Shown one piece after another: positions 41,301 to 52,119 of a stretch of 64,000 nt of DNA (the stretch's first letter is position 1; every line of letters begins with the position of its first letter). The position numbers and the translations under genes were made by a program. The notes under the pieces are model-generated. The model was given only the letters and a program-made list of their open reading frames with translations. It ran no database searches and was not told the origin of the DNA. Origin of the DNA: Hydractinia symbiolongicarpus (taxonomy: Eukaryota; Cnidaria; Hydrozoa; Anthoathecata; Hydractiniidae); assembly GCF_029227915.1 (NCBI RefSeq), contig NC_079876.1, positions 14,634,001 to 14,698,000 of the forward strand, in the 5' to 3' direction.

Positions 41301-44300
41301 CAACACATCTTCATTCGAAACAAAAGTAACATGACTCACATTACTCATAGTCTGACGACGTGTCAACCTAACAGGTTTAACGGAATCACCTTTTGATCTG
41401 TGTCTCATCTCATAAGACTTGAAAGGCGTCTTTTCAACAACCAAAGACACTGCATTAATGTTTTCTTTGTTGGTCGCATCTGGATGCTGAAGTGGCAATT
41501 TAGTGCTTGTGGACGTGCTACTTGCGTTACTTTCAGATCCTGAAATATTTCCCAACTCTTCATCGTCAGAGTCAGTAACTTTGGCAGCAGCTTGCTCAGC
41601 ATCTAAACAAGAAAACTAAATATATATCTATAACCTAAAATTAACAGAAAATCATACATATATTAATCACCTTTTTTAAAATAATTTTGCAAAGCAGCTA
41701 GTCACTTATAACTTGGCAAAGCATCTAATTACTTTTAATTTTGCAAAGTAGCTAGTTCCTCACAAATTTGCAAAGCAGCTAGTTTGTTTTAATTTTAGAA
41801 AGCAACTAATTATTTATAATTTTGCGAAGCAGCTAGTTATTTATCATTTTGCAAAGCAGCTAGTTAGTAATAATTTTTCGAAACAGCTAGTTAGTAATAA
41901 TTTTGCGAAGCAGCTAGTTATATATAATTTTGCAAAACAGCTAGTTAGTTATAATTTTGTGAAACAGCTAGTTATTTATAATTTTGAAAAGCAGCTAGTT
42001 AGTTATAATTTAGCAAAGCAGCTATAATAACTTATAGTGCTTTTAGAAGTTTCAAAAAAAAAAATCATTTCTTATACTCTTAAACTAATTTAAACATCAA
42101 TTTAGAACACTTTTCTGAAATTTTGATACCTAGAAGCTCAACCAACTCACAAGTTATTGAAGATGGTGTTACTCCTGTCACATTACATGATACAAAAATC
42201 CAGAAAATTTTAAGATTTTTCAGGCTTATTCGGGAGGATTTTATTTTCCCAGGGTTTTTGGGATTTCTAGAAACGGTGGGGTCCTGTGTAAATTAGTTAA
42301 AAACACATGTTGATGCAAAACTCCTACTTTTAAAAGCTAAGTAATGAATCGAACATTCAAAGTTTCAACAGACTGGTTATCGGAATTTGTATCGACTAAT
42401 AAGTCACTAATTGGATTGTAAAATGTATGGTATAATCTTGCAAAAAGTAAAAAAAGACCCAATCATTTAAACATAATCTGACGAAATATTCAAATTTCAT
42501 ACTGTATGTTTTTCTTTGACGTCTAGGCGTAAGCTTAGTCAATTTATCAGGTGGCACACTATCTCCTTCATAAACACTTTGACTGCCCTTCCTTTTTGGT
42601 GATGACACATTCTTGGGTGGTAGTGGCTTCAAAGGTTCCAAATGGTGTTTTGATGCTACCGAAGTCTTTTTAGCCGTTTTAGTTTTACCTAAAAGAGTTA
42701 TACAAAATAAAATCCACGTGTTTATTAATAAATTTTTGGGGGGTAAACACAAAATATTTTGTTTACATTTTCAAAAATAAAATCATAGTTTACCTGGTGT
42801 TGCTATTTTTCCAAACCCATGCCTGTAGAGAAGCAATTTTTTCAATTAGTTAAAGCATTATGATCACAAAGTCAATAAGCACTTGAAAAGTATTTACAAG
42901 TACAAAAAAAGTGTATTCAAAGTGCTGGTATGAAAATATTTTAAATATTGGCGTTTTTAATCTTAATTTGTTTTTCAAAGAGTTGCTAAAGCTTATAGGT
43001 GACAAGTTTACTGAAAACTGACAAAAATATTCAAAACATATAATAAAGAAACAAAGAAAATAATATTTAGGCCAGAGAACCTAACTTTCAATTTGACCTT
43101 TGACAAAGTTTTACTTTCACTTGAACTTATGGAAGTTCCATAAGAGACCAAAGTCGTTCACTTTAGCAAATAAAATTTCACAATGGTACAATTACACATC
43201 CAACATACTTTATACATTATGACTGAACTGGTTGTACAAGCAAAGTAAAGTTAAATGATCACAAACTTTTTTTGTTATGGAATACAGGATTGTTTAAACT
43301 TCGTACAGTTGGGTATTGGAAGTTTTTTGAAAATAAATTGCAGCATTATTAACCTTGCACACCCAGGCTTTGATAGTTTTAAAAAACTTCGATACTCTTA
43401 AGGCAAACATTTGAGAGTTTACAACTGTAGCAAAAAAAAAGACGAGCTGTACTTCTTTATTTTTGTTGGGAAGCGATTTTTAAATGAAGTCGATTTTTTT
43501 ATGGAAGTTTCTACGCTTGTGCTATTTAATCAATATTAACAAGAAATGCTGTATTTTTTAGATTAATTAACACAACTAGTCATAAGAGACTATTTATGAA
43601 ATAATTTCAAAGAAGGAAATTGAAGCTGTGTACGCGCATTGTCTATTTGACCTTTTTATTGAAAGACAGAGATTTAACTTACAATTATCTTACAAAAAGA
43701 TAGTTAGCCGATAGTTTATAGATGTTTGTTTGGCTAAAAAAAAAAAAAGAATTTTCTATATCGCTCCTTGTTAAAAAGTATTAATTACTATGTCACGCAC
43801 TTTCTTGTTTGTTATGTCTGTCCAGGTCTATTATTTAGTCTTTTTCAGATCTGTCAGACCCTTTTTAGTCAGAAATAAAAGGTTACAAATTGCCATGCTC
43901 CAGCTTTAACCACTTGTCCTGCTATGTATGGATTTTAGTGCTTGGTTACATTATCTCTCTAAATTTGTTAACATATCTTTCCTGGTTAAAATGTCTATAT
44001 TTATATATAGATATACATAGATGATGTATTTTTGTGCAAAAATGGCGTATCATTTTTTTTAAATAGTGCTTACCATATTTTTTAAAACTAGTTGTTTTAT
44101 TGTTTATTATGAGCTTAACCAACAGTTTCACTGTGGATGAATAAGTGTATACTACTTTACATACCTTACAAAAAAAGACGACTCGTCTAAATTTGAGGGA
44201 ATATTGTCTGAAAATATTACATTAGCTATACCACTTATAGCCTCAGCATCAATATCCTCCATGCAGCCAATAAAGTTTTCATCCAAAACCTTGTAAAGTT

Positions 44301-47300
44301 CTTGCTTGTGTGGTTTCTCTAAAAGTAAAGAATGAATACACAGCCTTTTTATATACCAAACATTTTGCTCTAAATTGGGAATTACACGAGAACATATGCA
44401 CTCTAGAGTATGAACTAGGAAAAAAACTTTACACTGAACACAAAATCTTTCACACTCTGCACATGACTATTCTCTTAAACTTTTGAATTTCCCCAAAAAA
44501 CTGAAATAATGGTTAAATGAAAATAACTTTCATATTGATCTTATTTTAAGTATCTTTCTAAACACAACTATTTTACATTTAAAAATACGCATTTTTGTTC
44601 ACTACTAGCAGTAAACGATTTTTAAATAAATATAAGCAATAAAGTTTCTGATCCTTTCATAAAAAAAATTAAAAACAAAAGCCATGTGCACCTAAATTCT
44701 GCATGAATTCAGAAAATAAATTAAACTTCCTGCGTAACTTTTTAGATTTTATTAATAAAATATTTTTTTCGTTAAAAAATGATACATTTATGCTAATCGC
44801 TAGCGTGACTAGGTTTACATAACGTTGATATATTTGATTTATTCTTTCAGCATTAAAATTTAAGAAAATGTCTTTTTCTTGATGTGACGCAAACTGGAAG
44901 TAGGTCGTGGTCTTTTAATTACACAATCCTAGAGATTTGCCAAAAAAATCAATATGCTAGATGTGTTGGAAAATATTTGGAATAATGGATAGGTGTAGAC
45001 TAATTTTATTTGTTAACAATGAATTAAATTATTTTTGGAACTACTAGCTATAAATCTTTATCAGATATCTACTTGATTTATAGAACTAATTTTTAATTTT
45101 TATGGCATGAAAAAATAACACGCTTGAGGTATTTTATATATGTTTTTAGTGTGCAAATTATCACACGTCAAATCAAAATATGGCATCATGCAATTCCTAG
45201 ATTTGTCACACCGGATTCTAGAATATTTAACAGGAAGCGAATTAACTGTAAATAAATCGATATTTTTTTGCGAAAACATACTCGCTCTGAAGGAAGACCA
45301 TGTAAGATATCCTGTGAGAATCAAAACAATATGGTGGACTGACCGTATGCGTTGCGATTTTTTAAATTTTTTTTTACATCCATGATATAGCTAGACTTAA
45401 GTAAAAATATAATTTTAAGATTGCGATTTTTTATTTAATGAACATTTTGAGATCACTACATATAAACTGATCCCGAATCGCGATTTGCAATCCCTTAATG
45501 GATCGTTGTTCAATATTGACTTCAAGGACACCAGCTGCTACCTTTTTTAGCATACTTTAGCATAATAATGTATAACTGTATGTTAAGTTTAATTTTACTC
45601 AGAAGTATGTAATTTGAAAAAATTAGCTAACAGCTTATTTACTATGACAAAGAAACTTCAGGAAATTATAATGAAAACAGAAAATATTTTTATTTCTAAT
45701 AATCGCAAAAGTTGTCTCCTGCAAAAAAAATTTAATTTCACAAAACTACAAAAAGTATTTCAAACTGGTTTAAGTTCTTGTTGAATTTCCGCGCCCGAAG
45801 GCGTAGGAAATTCTTTAAAACCGTCGTTTTTTTCTTTTGGAGCATTTTTTGAGAAAAAATCGACCCTAAAATTACACGTTCCTCCGTCACAGATGTAAAC
45901 TTTGTACCCAAGCTCCCTAACTACTGGGAACTCATCTAAATGACGTTTCAGGACAAAATTAGTATTTGTTTTCGACAAAATTTGGCACAGTTAACAAAAA
46001 AAAGTATGCTGAACATAATGGTGACATAATAATTTTGATTTTTTGCCACCTTAAATGTCATTTTAGGACAAAATTGGTCCAAAAATTAAAACTACTTCAT
46101 TTTCAACAAAAATTGGCAAAGTTAACAAAAAAAGTATGCTAAACATAATAGTGACATCGAAATTTTGATTTTTGTCACCTAAATGCCATTTTAGGCCAAA
46201 ATTGATCCAAAAATTAAAACCACTTCATTTTTGGCTAAATCTGGCACAGTTAACAAATACAGTATGCTGAATATGATGGTGACATAATAATTTTGATTTT
46301 TTGCCACCTTAAATGTCATTTTAGGACAAAATTGGTCCAAAATTAAAACTACTTCATTTTCAACAAAAATTGGCAAAGTTAACAAAAAAAGTATGCTGAA
46401 CATAATGGTGACATCGAAATTTTGATTTTTGTCACCTAAATGCCATTTTAGGCCAAAATTGATCCAAAAATTAAAACCACTTCATTTTTGGCTAAATCTG
46501 GCACAGTTAATAAAAAAAGTATGCTGAAAATGATGGTGACATCAAAATTTTGGTTTTTTGCCACCTTAAATGTCATTTTAGGCCAAGATTTAACCAAAAA
46601 TTAAAACTGCTTTATTTTCGACAAAATTTGGCACAGTTAATAAAAAAAGTATGCTGAAAATGATGGTCATAATTTTGATTTTTTTGTCAACTAAATGCCG
46701 TTTAAGACCATAAACGTTTCAATCGCAAGACTTTCAACCATGAATGATAGGTTGTATTTTTTTTAGCAATTTATTTTAAAATGTGAGTTTATTATGACAC
46801 GTTTTGTTTTGTTTGCGTTTGTTGTAAGATATAATGTCACTTGTGTGCTTTATCTTCAGAGGTTCATGCACCAAACCTCTTCGAATGTTTGGCACAATAA
46901 CACAACGAATTAGCAGGTTTTCATCAAATATTTTGGTAGCGAGTGGAAATTCTTAGAGCCCCCAGGGCTTCTTGTTTATCTTTAGAACACATATCACAAC
47001 ATATTAAAAAACAATGTTGTGATTTCGTGATTTAGAGATATTTTAACTAAACTGAGTGTGTGAAAAGGGTTACCGTATCCTTAAATACATATTGCATTTT
47101 CTATTTCTGCCAAAATAACTCCTGCATTTTTAACATAAAATTTGACTGCATGACAGACAAAAAATTGGTACTTTTAACATGAAGAAGAGAACCATTTTTT
47201 AATACTCACTGAAATTGGTTCGATAACGATATGGAATTTCCCCGATAGTGAAGTACCATTTTATTTTAGCACGGTGGGGATTCTCTTGCATAGCTTGATA

Positions 47301-50300
47301 CAATTCCAGTACAGTTCCAACAGCAATTTTATCACTGTCTTGTGTAACTTCTACATCATCGTTGATAGAAATCTTTGTGCCATCCACCATGCATTCCCTA
47401 GGTATTAACAAATAATACATTTGCTTTAAGCATCCCTTTTAGCAAAAGTCACCTATATGCAGTCACAAAACCTTTTATTTGATTATGCTAATACTATGAA
47501 ATTATGCTATTTAAAAATAGCATAATTTCCTTTGTTTGTACACCTTTTGCTCGGGCCTCTAAATCATTGGCAATCGAAAATTGCCACCACAATTTGATTG
47601 CTGGTTCAGTGGAATTATGGTGGAAATGGACTGTCAAAGAAGTCTAGGTCAATTTTCTTGAAATTTAAGGGTGCTATATATCTACCACGAAGTTTTAAAA
47701 TTGTGTCTTCCTTTCTTCTGACCTTTCAGAGCTCCTAAAAGCTCAACCAGAATAGGGTTAAAAACCCTGTCTGTAGAGATATTTATTTAGCACGTTTTTC
47801 TTCTGATTCACTAAAAAATTCATGAATTAAGATTTTGCACACGTTACATGAGTTAACATTCATGCCAAACAAGTTTCGTGCACGCAAATGGTGCATTCAA
47901 TTTTTTATTGCAGGTCACTCATGCTTACAACTAATGACTTTCATGTGGTGTGGAATAAGCTCCTTATAATTTAATTATATAAGAGGAAGAACGCCCCTCT
48001 ATCCCATGTTGTAACACCCTTCACCATTAAATTTATTCTAATTTTTGCTATTGTTGCAAAACACTACAATTGATTGTGCAGGGGACTAATTCTAAAAAAG
48101 AATACTTTGTACAAATTTATAATTAGATAATCACAAAGTATTCTTGCTTAATTTTATTGGTCCTGAAAACCATTTTATATGTTTTATATATATATAACGC
48201 TTATGAGTTTTAATATTTGAAACTAAATTCATTGCACATAAAATCGCTCCTGACATGCAAAAATTGAACATTTTAAACTTAAAAGGTTGGTTATAGCAAG
48301 TAAAATATACTTCAAGAGTCTCCAATCTTTGAGAAGCAACAATGTCCCTGATGTGACGTTCTGGATGTGACAAAAATGACAAACAGAAAGAAAAGGCCGT
48401 TATTGACATTCTGAGCCAATATAACAACTACAATAAAAATAACTTTTACAACTATTAGACTTAGAATCACTGTCACAAAAGACACCCATATTGAATAACA
48501 CTCAAAGCTTTTCCTCCCACTTATATTCACCATGTGTAGTATCAGGAATAAAATTAGACCAGCCACATCTGGTTCATGAATCCAAGTTGTGTCATTTTCA
48601 TCCATCTATATACAGAGTATTGCTTGATTGTAATTCTTTTATAAATTCAAACTGATGGAAAATCTTTTTGAATCTTTTAGCAACTGGTACTTCCAATTGA
48701 TTATTGTGGAAGGGGCAATATAGTGAAAAAAACTTTGCTCTTTATTTTTTTCACCAACAAATGGAGCTTTCTTGTTTTCGGTATTGTTTTAAAACGCCTA
48801 AAATATCAATCTACCGTAAATGATCCATTAAGCCCCCACTCCTGAATGACCCCCCCTCCCGAATAAGCCCCCTCCCAAAAAAACCCATTTTGACAAATAA
48901 GCCCCCACTCCCGATTAAGCCCCCATGGGGGCTTATTCGAATTCACAGTAATTTCAATATAGTTGATAGGGACTGAGAAAATACTACTATAAACAATTGA
49001 TTAAATGGTATTTATTTCACAGGTTGAGGTATTAATAACACTAAAGTTAGGGTGTTTTTCTTTTTTTCTTTTCAACTTGTCGAACAATTTATTTCCGAAT
49101 ATCTTGCTCCCTGTCAAAGCAACATACTTTGCTGGAACAACAAGTCCGACCTCCCTTTTTCTCTTTCCAACCATTATATTGAGATCGAATAGTGTTTGTT
49201 TTTATTATTACTTTTAGAAAGATATGTTGTTTTTATTAAAATCGTTGTTTTTAGCACACTAGATTTTTGCATATTTTTATAAGCCCCCCTCCCATTTAAA
49301 CCCCCCCCCTCCCAAATAATCCCCCTCCCCCAAAACCCATTTAGATAAATAAGCCCCCGAGGGCTTAATTGATCATTTACGGTATTAGAGCTGCAGTTGC
49401 TTCTTTAAGATTCTCCTTGGTAAGGAAGGTGTTTTGACTACCGTATTTTACTTTGTTTTTATTATTTTTCCTAATTGTATCGACTTAAGGTCTTGCAGTT
49501 TTACATTTTAGATAGCGTAATTTTAAACTTATATATGAAAATTATAATGAAGGAGGGTGTTACGAAAATAATAATCTGTCTTGTTTTTCATTTTTATTAT
49601 AACTATTTTAGCAAAAGTAGCTAATTTTTGTTATAATTCACACAAAAATATAAACTTGTGTTTAACCACGTAACTATTTCTGTAATTAAAAAATTCCAGC
49701 AAAGCGCATTTTAGTTTTATCGCAGCAAATTACCATGAACAAAGAATCAACTGCAAGTGGCCTTAACAACAGTGGTCCTAAAGTGACGTTATTAATTCAC
49801 CTTGTTTAGTGTAATTGTAGATTGAAATTTAACCTAAAACAAATATCATCATTGATGATCTTCTATGCTCATTATATTTTCACAAAAGAGGATGAGAAAT
49901 TTTTGCTTGATATTATTATTTTTTTATCTTTGTGAAAATTAGGGTCAGTCGGGTTCGTAGAACAACTATTTAAGTTGGAGTTGCCTAACAATGTTAGAAT
50001 AAATGCACAAAAGATGGTAAATAACTAACAACCACCTTGTGCAGCAATACTTTACGCCAAACAGAATTCTTAACATCCACTCCATCACAGAGAGATGGGC
50101 CGCATTATCGCCACTTTTTTTACCAGGCCTTCATATGGTAAGAACAATATGCTCTGCGCTATCATACACTACACAACTAAAACCATTCTGTCAATTATGA
50201 GAGGTGTGTAGTGACTACAGTTAAATAACATCATCAAAAAACCATAGCACATAGTAAAACCTAAATGTACCACATGTTTAAACCAGTTACTACTGTCTTG

Positions 50301-50462
50301 GCATGACTGCATGTCTTGTCCTTTGCAAAAAAGTGGTATAAAATTATCTTACTTGTAATACATCAATCTGTTTTTCTTTTGACCTTCTCCAACCCATTTA
50401 AAATCAACTTCCTCTTCATCAGACTGAAAGTATTTTTTATAAGTTAATTTCTTCCCCGTCAT
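29399..50462 (-). CDS. ORC1: Origin recognition complex subunit 1, complete coding region
   Basis: Exons (minus): 50462-50353, 47397-47210, 44318-44165, 42822-42794, 42688-42503, 41602-40744, 40065-39913, 39523-39352, 38348-38241, 37677-37408, 30414-30145, 29783-29747, 29562-29399. All introns are GT/AG, phases close, and the total is 2700 nt (899 residues). Residues about 1-150 form a BAH domain ([23 protein letters not shown]). Residues 150-530 are a charged linker (exon 6) with an acidic EEEEEEE run. The AAA+ core starts at [12 protein letters not shown], with Walker A GVPGTGKT (about 566-573), Walker B VVLLVDELD (about 647-655), [11 protein letters not shown] and the sensor region [20 protein letters not shown]. 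Exon 11 has [17 protein letters not shown], and exons 11-13 carry the winged-helix end ([25 protein letters not shown]). ORC1 is the ATPase subunit that loads MCM helicase at origins. One intron (30415-37407) has been invaded by an antisense LINE. Confidence 0.96.
30415..31199. other. ORC1 intron, left of the LINE
   Basis: AT-rich intron sequence with a short GC-rich patch (CCGGCCGGCCGCATGCCCGC near 30678-30698). I see no other exon or element in it. Confidence 0.4.
31256..31391 (+). repeat. Two tandem 68-bp monomers in the LINE 5' leader
   Basis: 31256-31323 and 31324-31391 are direct copies, beginning CACCATACCTTAGTTTAAAG and ending GTGATGGTGTCACT. They differ by a single base (CACACAGTG versus CACATAGTG). 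Confidence 0.93.
32260..32460. repeat. Left terminal array of GCCAAAAT/GGCGGGAA blocks
   Basis: An outward-facing GGGAACTTATTTTGGCGGG is followed, after a short turn near 32300, by about four direct blocks of CCCGCCAAAATTAGTTCCCG separated by A-rich spacers of roughly 20-30 bp. The same blocks in the same orientation fill 34735-34945. Confidence 0.85.
32570..33220 (-). CDS. Transposon-encoded HIRAN-domain protein with a PCNA-box-like motif
   Basis: An intact single-exon frame of 216 residues. Residues about 5-110 match the HIRAN pattern: [47 protein letters not shown] and a closing [15 protein letters not shown] domains in HLTF/Rad5-type proteins bind DNA ends. Residues about 155-202 are basic ([18 protein letters not shown]) and could include a nuclear localisation signal. 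Between them Q174-K-D-I-R-N-F-F181 fits the PCNA-interacting consensus Q-x-x-(I/L/M)-x-x-(F/Y)-(F/Y). The tail is Ser-rich. The gene diverges from the transposase gene across a 355-bp spacer. The function in transposition is inferred, not known. The homology call is strong but the role is open. Confidence 0.85.
   Translation of the reverse strand: MAYNKTFEFTAAVRGFHYYKTYWKPEENQSLDCFHENNNVFDRFAIKVCEFGNDKPVGHLPKEISRVTKFLLDRGASMKSTLTSVHYRRSPLVQGGLEIPCKITVTLPGTVNNLLVLARYQQLVEALYTEPKEELILGSFLHIAVILDVVVPTEERPKRKKNTAKSQSKETKKQKDIRNFFGNTSAAPAPKRQKVNNKPKKSSPSSSKDLEIINID
33221..33575. promoter_or_regulatory. Bidirectional spacer with about five repeats of a GAATGTTTTTGTTCGATT motif
   Basis: The spacer between the divergent HIRAN and transposase genes contains near-tandem units of about 50 bp. 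Each has (A)GAATGTTTTTGTTCGATT and several continue AGTCTAAACGGGCCTTAGC. Copies lie near 33301, 33351, 33405, 33456 and 33501. It should carry both promoters. The repeats could bind a regulator or the transposase. Confidence 0.6.
33576..34637 (+). pseudogene. CENPB-HTH/DDE-type transposase with most of the catalytic domain deleted
   Basis: Exon 1 (33576-33687, [20 protein letters not shown]) is followed by a GT/AG intron and exon 2 from 33816. Exon 2 has a first helix-turn-helix region ([28 protein letters not shown]) and a CENPB-type region ([38 protein letters not shown]). It then gives the start of a DDE domain, [13 protein letters not shown], with the first catalytic Asp. A stop follows at 34514-34516, right after NHTMG. 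The sequence then continues in another frame with what looks like the acidic C-terminal tail (DDEEE, stop 34635-34637). Roughly 200-300 residues of the DDE core appear to be deleted, typical of a non-autonomous derivative. Confidence 0.8.
34735..34945. repeat. Right terminal array of GCCAAAAT/TTCCCGCC blocks
   Basis: Five successive blocks of CCGCCAAAATTAGTTCCCGC or the AAATAAG variant are separated by A-rich spacers (for example TTAAAAATTTCGTTGAT). They end in CCGCCAAAATAAGTTCCC at 34945. Confidence 0.85.
38367..38538 (+). mobile_element. Mini-Helitron 1 (172 bp)
   Basis: The 5' end is TCTCTATAATAATAGCC, preceded by A. The 3' end has a perfect hairpin CCCGTGGA-TTTT-TCCACGGG (38509-38528), ten bases before CTAG, and is followed by T. 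These are the standard Helitron termini (5' TC, 3' hairpin plus CTRR, insertion between A and T, no duplication). There is no coding capacity. It lies in the ORC1 intron just upstream (on the minus strand) of the exon starting at 38348. Confidence 0.82.
38539..38642 (+). mobile_element. Mini-Helitron 2 (104 bp), directly abutting the first
   Basis: Starts TCTATTTTATAATACCCG and then has GTCTGTCTGTCTGTCACGC, parallel to the GTCTGTCTGTCTCTGCGC of the neighbour. It ends CCACCGACTAA followed by T. The 3' hairpin is degenerate. The head-to-tail arrangement without spacer resembles known Helitron tandem insertions. Confidence 0.65.
38643..39351. other. ORC1 intron between exons 8 and 9
   Basis: Contains an imperfect fold with CCAGGGCTATT near 38946 and AATAGCCCTGG near 38984, about 28 nt apart. 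The open frame at 38868-39140 (+) shows no recognisable domain and spans this fold, so I do not call a gene. Confidence 0.4.
41687..42023 (+). repeat. 28-bp minisatellite, about 12 copies, in ORC1 intron 5
   Basis: The unit is close to TTTTGCAAAGCAGCTAGTTA followed by GTTATAA, repeated from 41687 to 42023 with point changes. It starts about 85 bp upstream (in transcription order, just before the 3' splice site) of the exon beginning at 41602. Confidence 0.88.
42823..44164. other. ORC1 intron 3
   Basis: AT-rich, read on both strands. No repeat array, inverted repeat or coding segment that I can support. Confidence 0.4.
44319..45944. other. ORC1 intron 2, right part
   Basis: AT-rich sequence. 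The open frames at 45140 (+) and 45760 (-) lack recognisable domains, and the latter runs into the repeat array at 45945. Confidence 0.4.
45945..46700 (+). repeat. About 127-bp tandem repeat, six units with A-B alternation, in ORC1 intron 2
   Basis: Unit landmarks recur near 46060, 46190, 46320, 46447 and 46576 (TTTTAGGACAAAATTGGTCC or TTTTAGGCCAAAATTGATCC), with an older unit near 45950. Each unit also has TTCATTTTxxACxAAAxTTGG, GTATGCTGAACATAATGGTG and ATTTTGATTTTTTGCCACC. The two variants alternate, so the effective period is about 255 bp. Confidence 0.85.
46701..48811. other. ORC1 exon 2 with flanking intron sequence; otherwise nothing recognised
   Basis: Apart from the ORC1 exon at 47397-47210 there is only AT-rich intron. 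The open frames at 48131-48605 (-) are hydrophobic but show no domain or splice support. Confidence 0.35.
48812..49384. mobile_element. MITE with TACCGTAAATGATC termini and C-rich interior ends
   Basis: The left end TACCGTAAATGATCCATTAA and the right end (49361-49384) are inverted repeats matching at 23 of 24 positions. The outermost TA may be the target duplication. Just inside both ends are several AAGCCCCC(A/T)CCC blocks, so the minus strand is rich in G-runs. No transposase is visible. It lies in ORC1 intron 1. Confidence 0.8.
49385..50352. other. ORC1 intron 1, part next to exon 1
   Basis: AT-rich intron with no recognised feature. Confidence 0.4.
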
Positions 50463-50917
50463 ACTAAGACATAAAAAATTACTGATATATTATGTAATAC
50501 ACAAATAAGAAAATAATACGCAATAATCCAATTTAGAGTTCACAATTTGTAATTCACAGATGGTTAAATTAAAATTCTTAAAATAACAGTAAATATTCCC
50601 ATAAACGCGTTTATTAGTTTGCGATGTATAGAGCTCTTCGTTTTCGGTATCTCACAGAATCTGTCTAAAATGCACTGTATATTGTTGAGGGTGAGGGTCT
50701 CTCTAATAAAACAAGAAGTGAGAAATAAGTAAAGTGGTATGGGTTTCCAGAACTTTTGAACATAAAGCCCAAGGTTTTGAAGATTTTGGTCATTGGAAAT
50801 ATAAAAACTCAACAATCAAATATGAGCAAAAAATTACAAACAGCAAATTTATAATCTAAATTCTACCTAAAATATTATACTTATGGTATCGGCTCTCTGT
50901 GCAATGTGAATAAGACC

Positions 50918-50977
50918 AAAATATTTTTAGGCAAATGTGAGGTAATTTTTTACCTCACATTTGCCTAAAAATATTTT
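50918..50977. repeat. Perfect 27-bp hairpin with 6-nt loop
   Basis: 50918-50944 (AAAATATTTTTAGGCAAATG and GTGAGGTA) is the exact reverse complement of 50951-50977, with loop ATTTTT. It lies about 460 bp upstream of the ORC1 start codon. Confidence 0.92.
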
Positions 50978-52119
50978 ATTCCACCTTGCACTATTTTATT
51001 GACCTGGTTACATGACGACAAATTTTTAAGTCCAGTCTAAAATCGTTTAATATAGTGTCTTAATTAATACAAACTGTATGATTTTGTTTATGTTTTTGAA
51101 CATTGGTTCATAATGGCTTAGAGGAAATTTTCCACTGAAGTTTCTTCGCAACAGAAATGTATGTATATATCTTTGTTTCTTTACAAAATCAGCCATTAGC
51201 AATTTAAATTTAGGTGAAAAAACCACCTGCTAAATGTGCAAGTTTATTATGTTTCTAAAAAAATCCTAATTCTTAGGGTAACAGTTACGAAAATTAAAAA
51301 ACTGTGATTTTGCAAACTTGGTTCTAAAATAAGTAATAAATACTAAACCCCGTGGAAATATGAGGCAGATGAAAGATAAAAAATATCCATCATTGCAATT
51401 TTTGACGTCAATAATGAACCCCTGATGGGCAAAAAATATATTTTTAAGAAGTTTGTTGACCCGTTACATCTATTTTATGTTCATTACAATGATATAAATC
51501 ATGAAGTGCTGTTGACGAACAATTAAATTTTTAACCCCCTATATCTCATAAGGGTTTAAAAACTTTGCGGATGTCAATGATCTGTCAATGTGCAAACTGT
51601 TTTCTCACAGTTACTACCAATTACATAGAGCTTGAAGTGCTGATCAAATGATTTCGACGAATGGTTGAAGTGATATTGGTTGTGATTAAGCGGTTGTTAA
51701 AAGTACATGATCTTAGATATTATTTCATCAGCGTTGTTAGCTCTACACCAAATAACGAGTTAAGGAGTTTCAAAAAAAAATTATGCATTGACAAGTCTCT
51801 GCTGACTTCATCCAAAATTGCGATAGTTCTTTTTTATTGTTCTTCTGCTTCGTAGACTCTTCCACAGCCTTATCGACTAGTTTATAAAAACTAAATTCTT
51901 AAAACTTTGAAAATTTTCTATTTGTTTTGGATAAAGTTGTTTTTTGGAATTATAAAGAACTAAAGTTTGGTATATAACTGTTTTCATATGGTTTCGCATT
52001 TAATTCCAGATCATTTGTTTCAACACATTAGTAAATTTGTTTCAGTTCAAATTGTTTCTGATATAACACATGTGTATCACACATCATCATTTAACTACGG
52101 AATTATGTAAATATTCTTG
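50978..52119. other. ORC1 5' flank
   Basis: AT-rich intergenic sequence. I read both strands and found no recognisable gene. An open frame at 51661-51855 (+) has no domain. Confidence 0.4.

Noticed and set aside
41687-42023. Regular short repeats resembling a CRISPR array
   Set aside because: The units are directly tandem without unique spacers and lie in a eukaryotic intron.
47558-47600. Start of a GGCAATCGAAAATTGCC inverted repeat
   Set aside because: The arms are short and A/T-rich; such folds are expected by chance.
48131-48605. Hydrophobic minus-strand frames suggesting a membrane protein
   Set aside because: The frames overlap and shift, have no splice-consistent model, and AT-rich sequence often yields Phe/Ile/Leu-rich frames.
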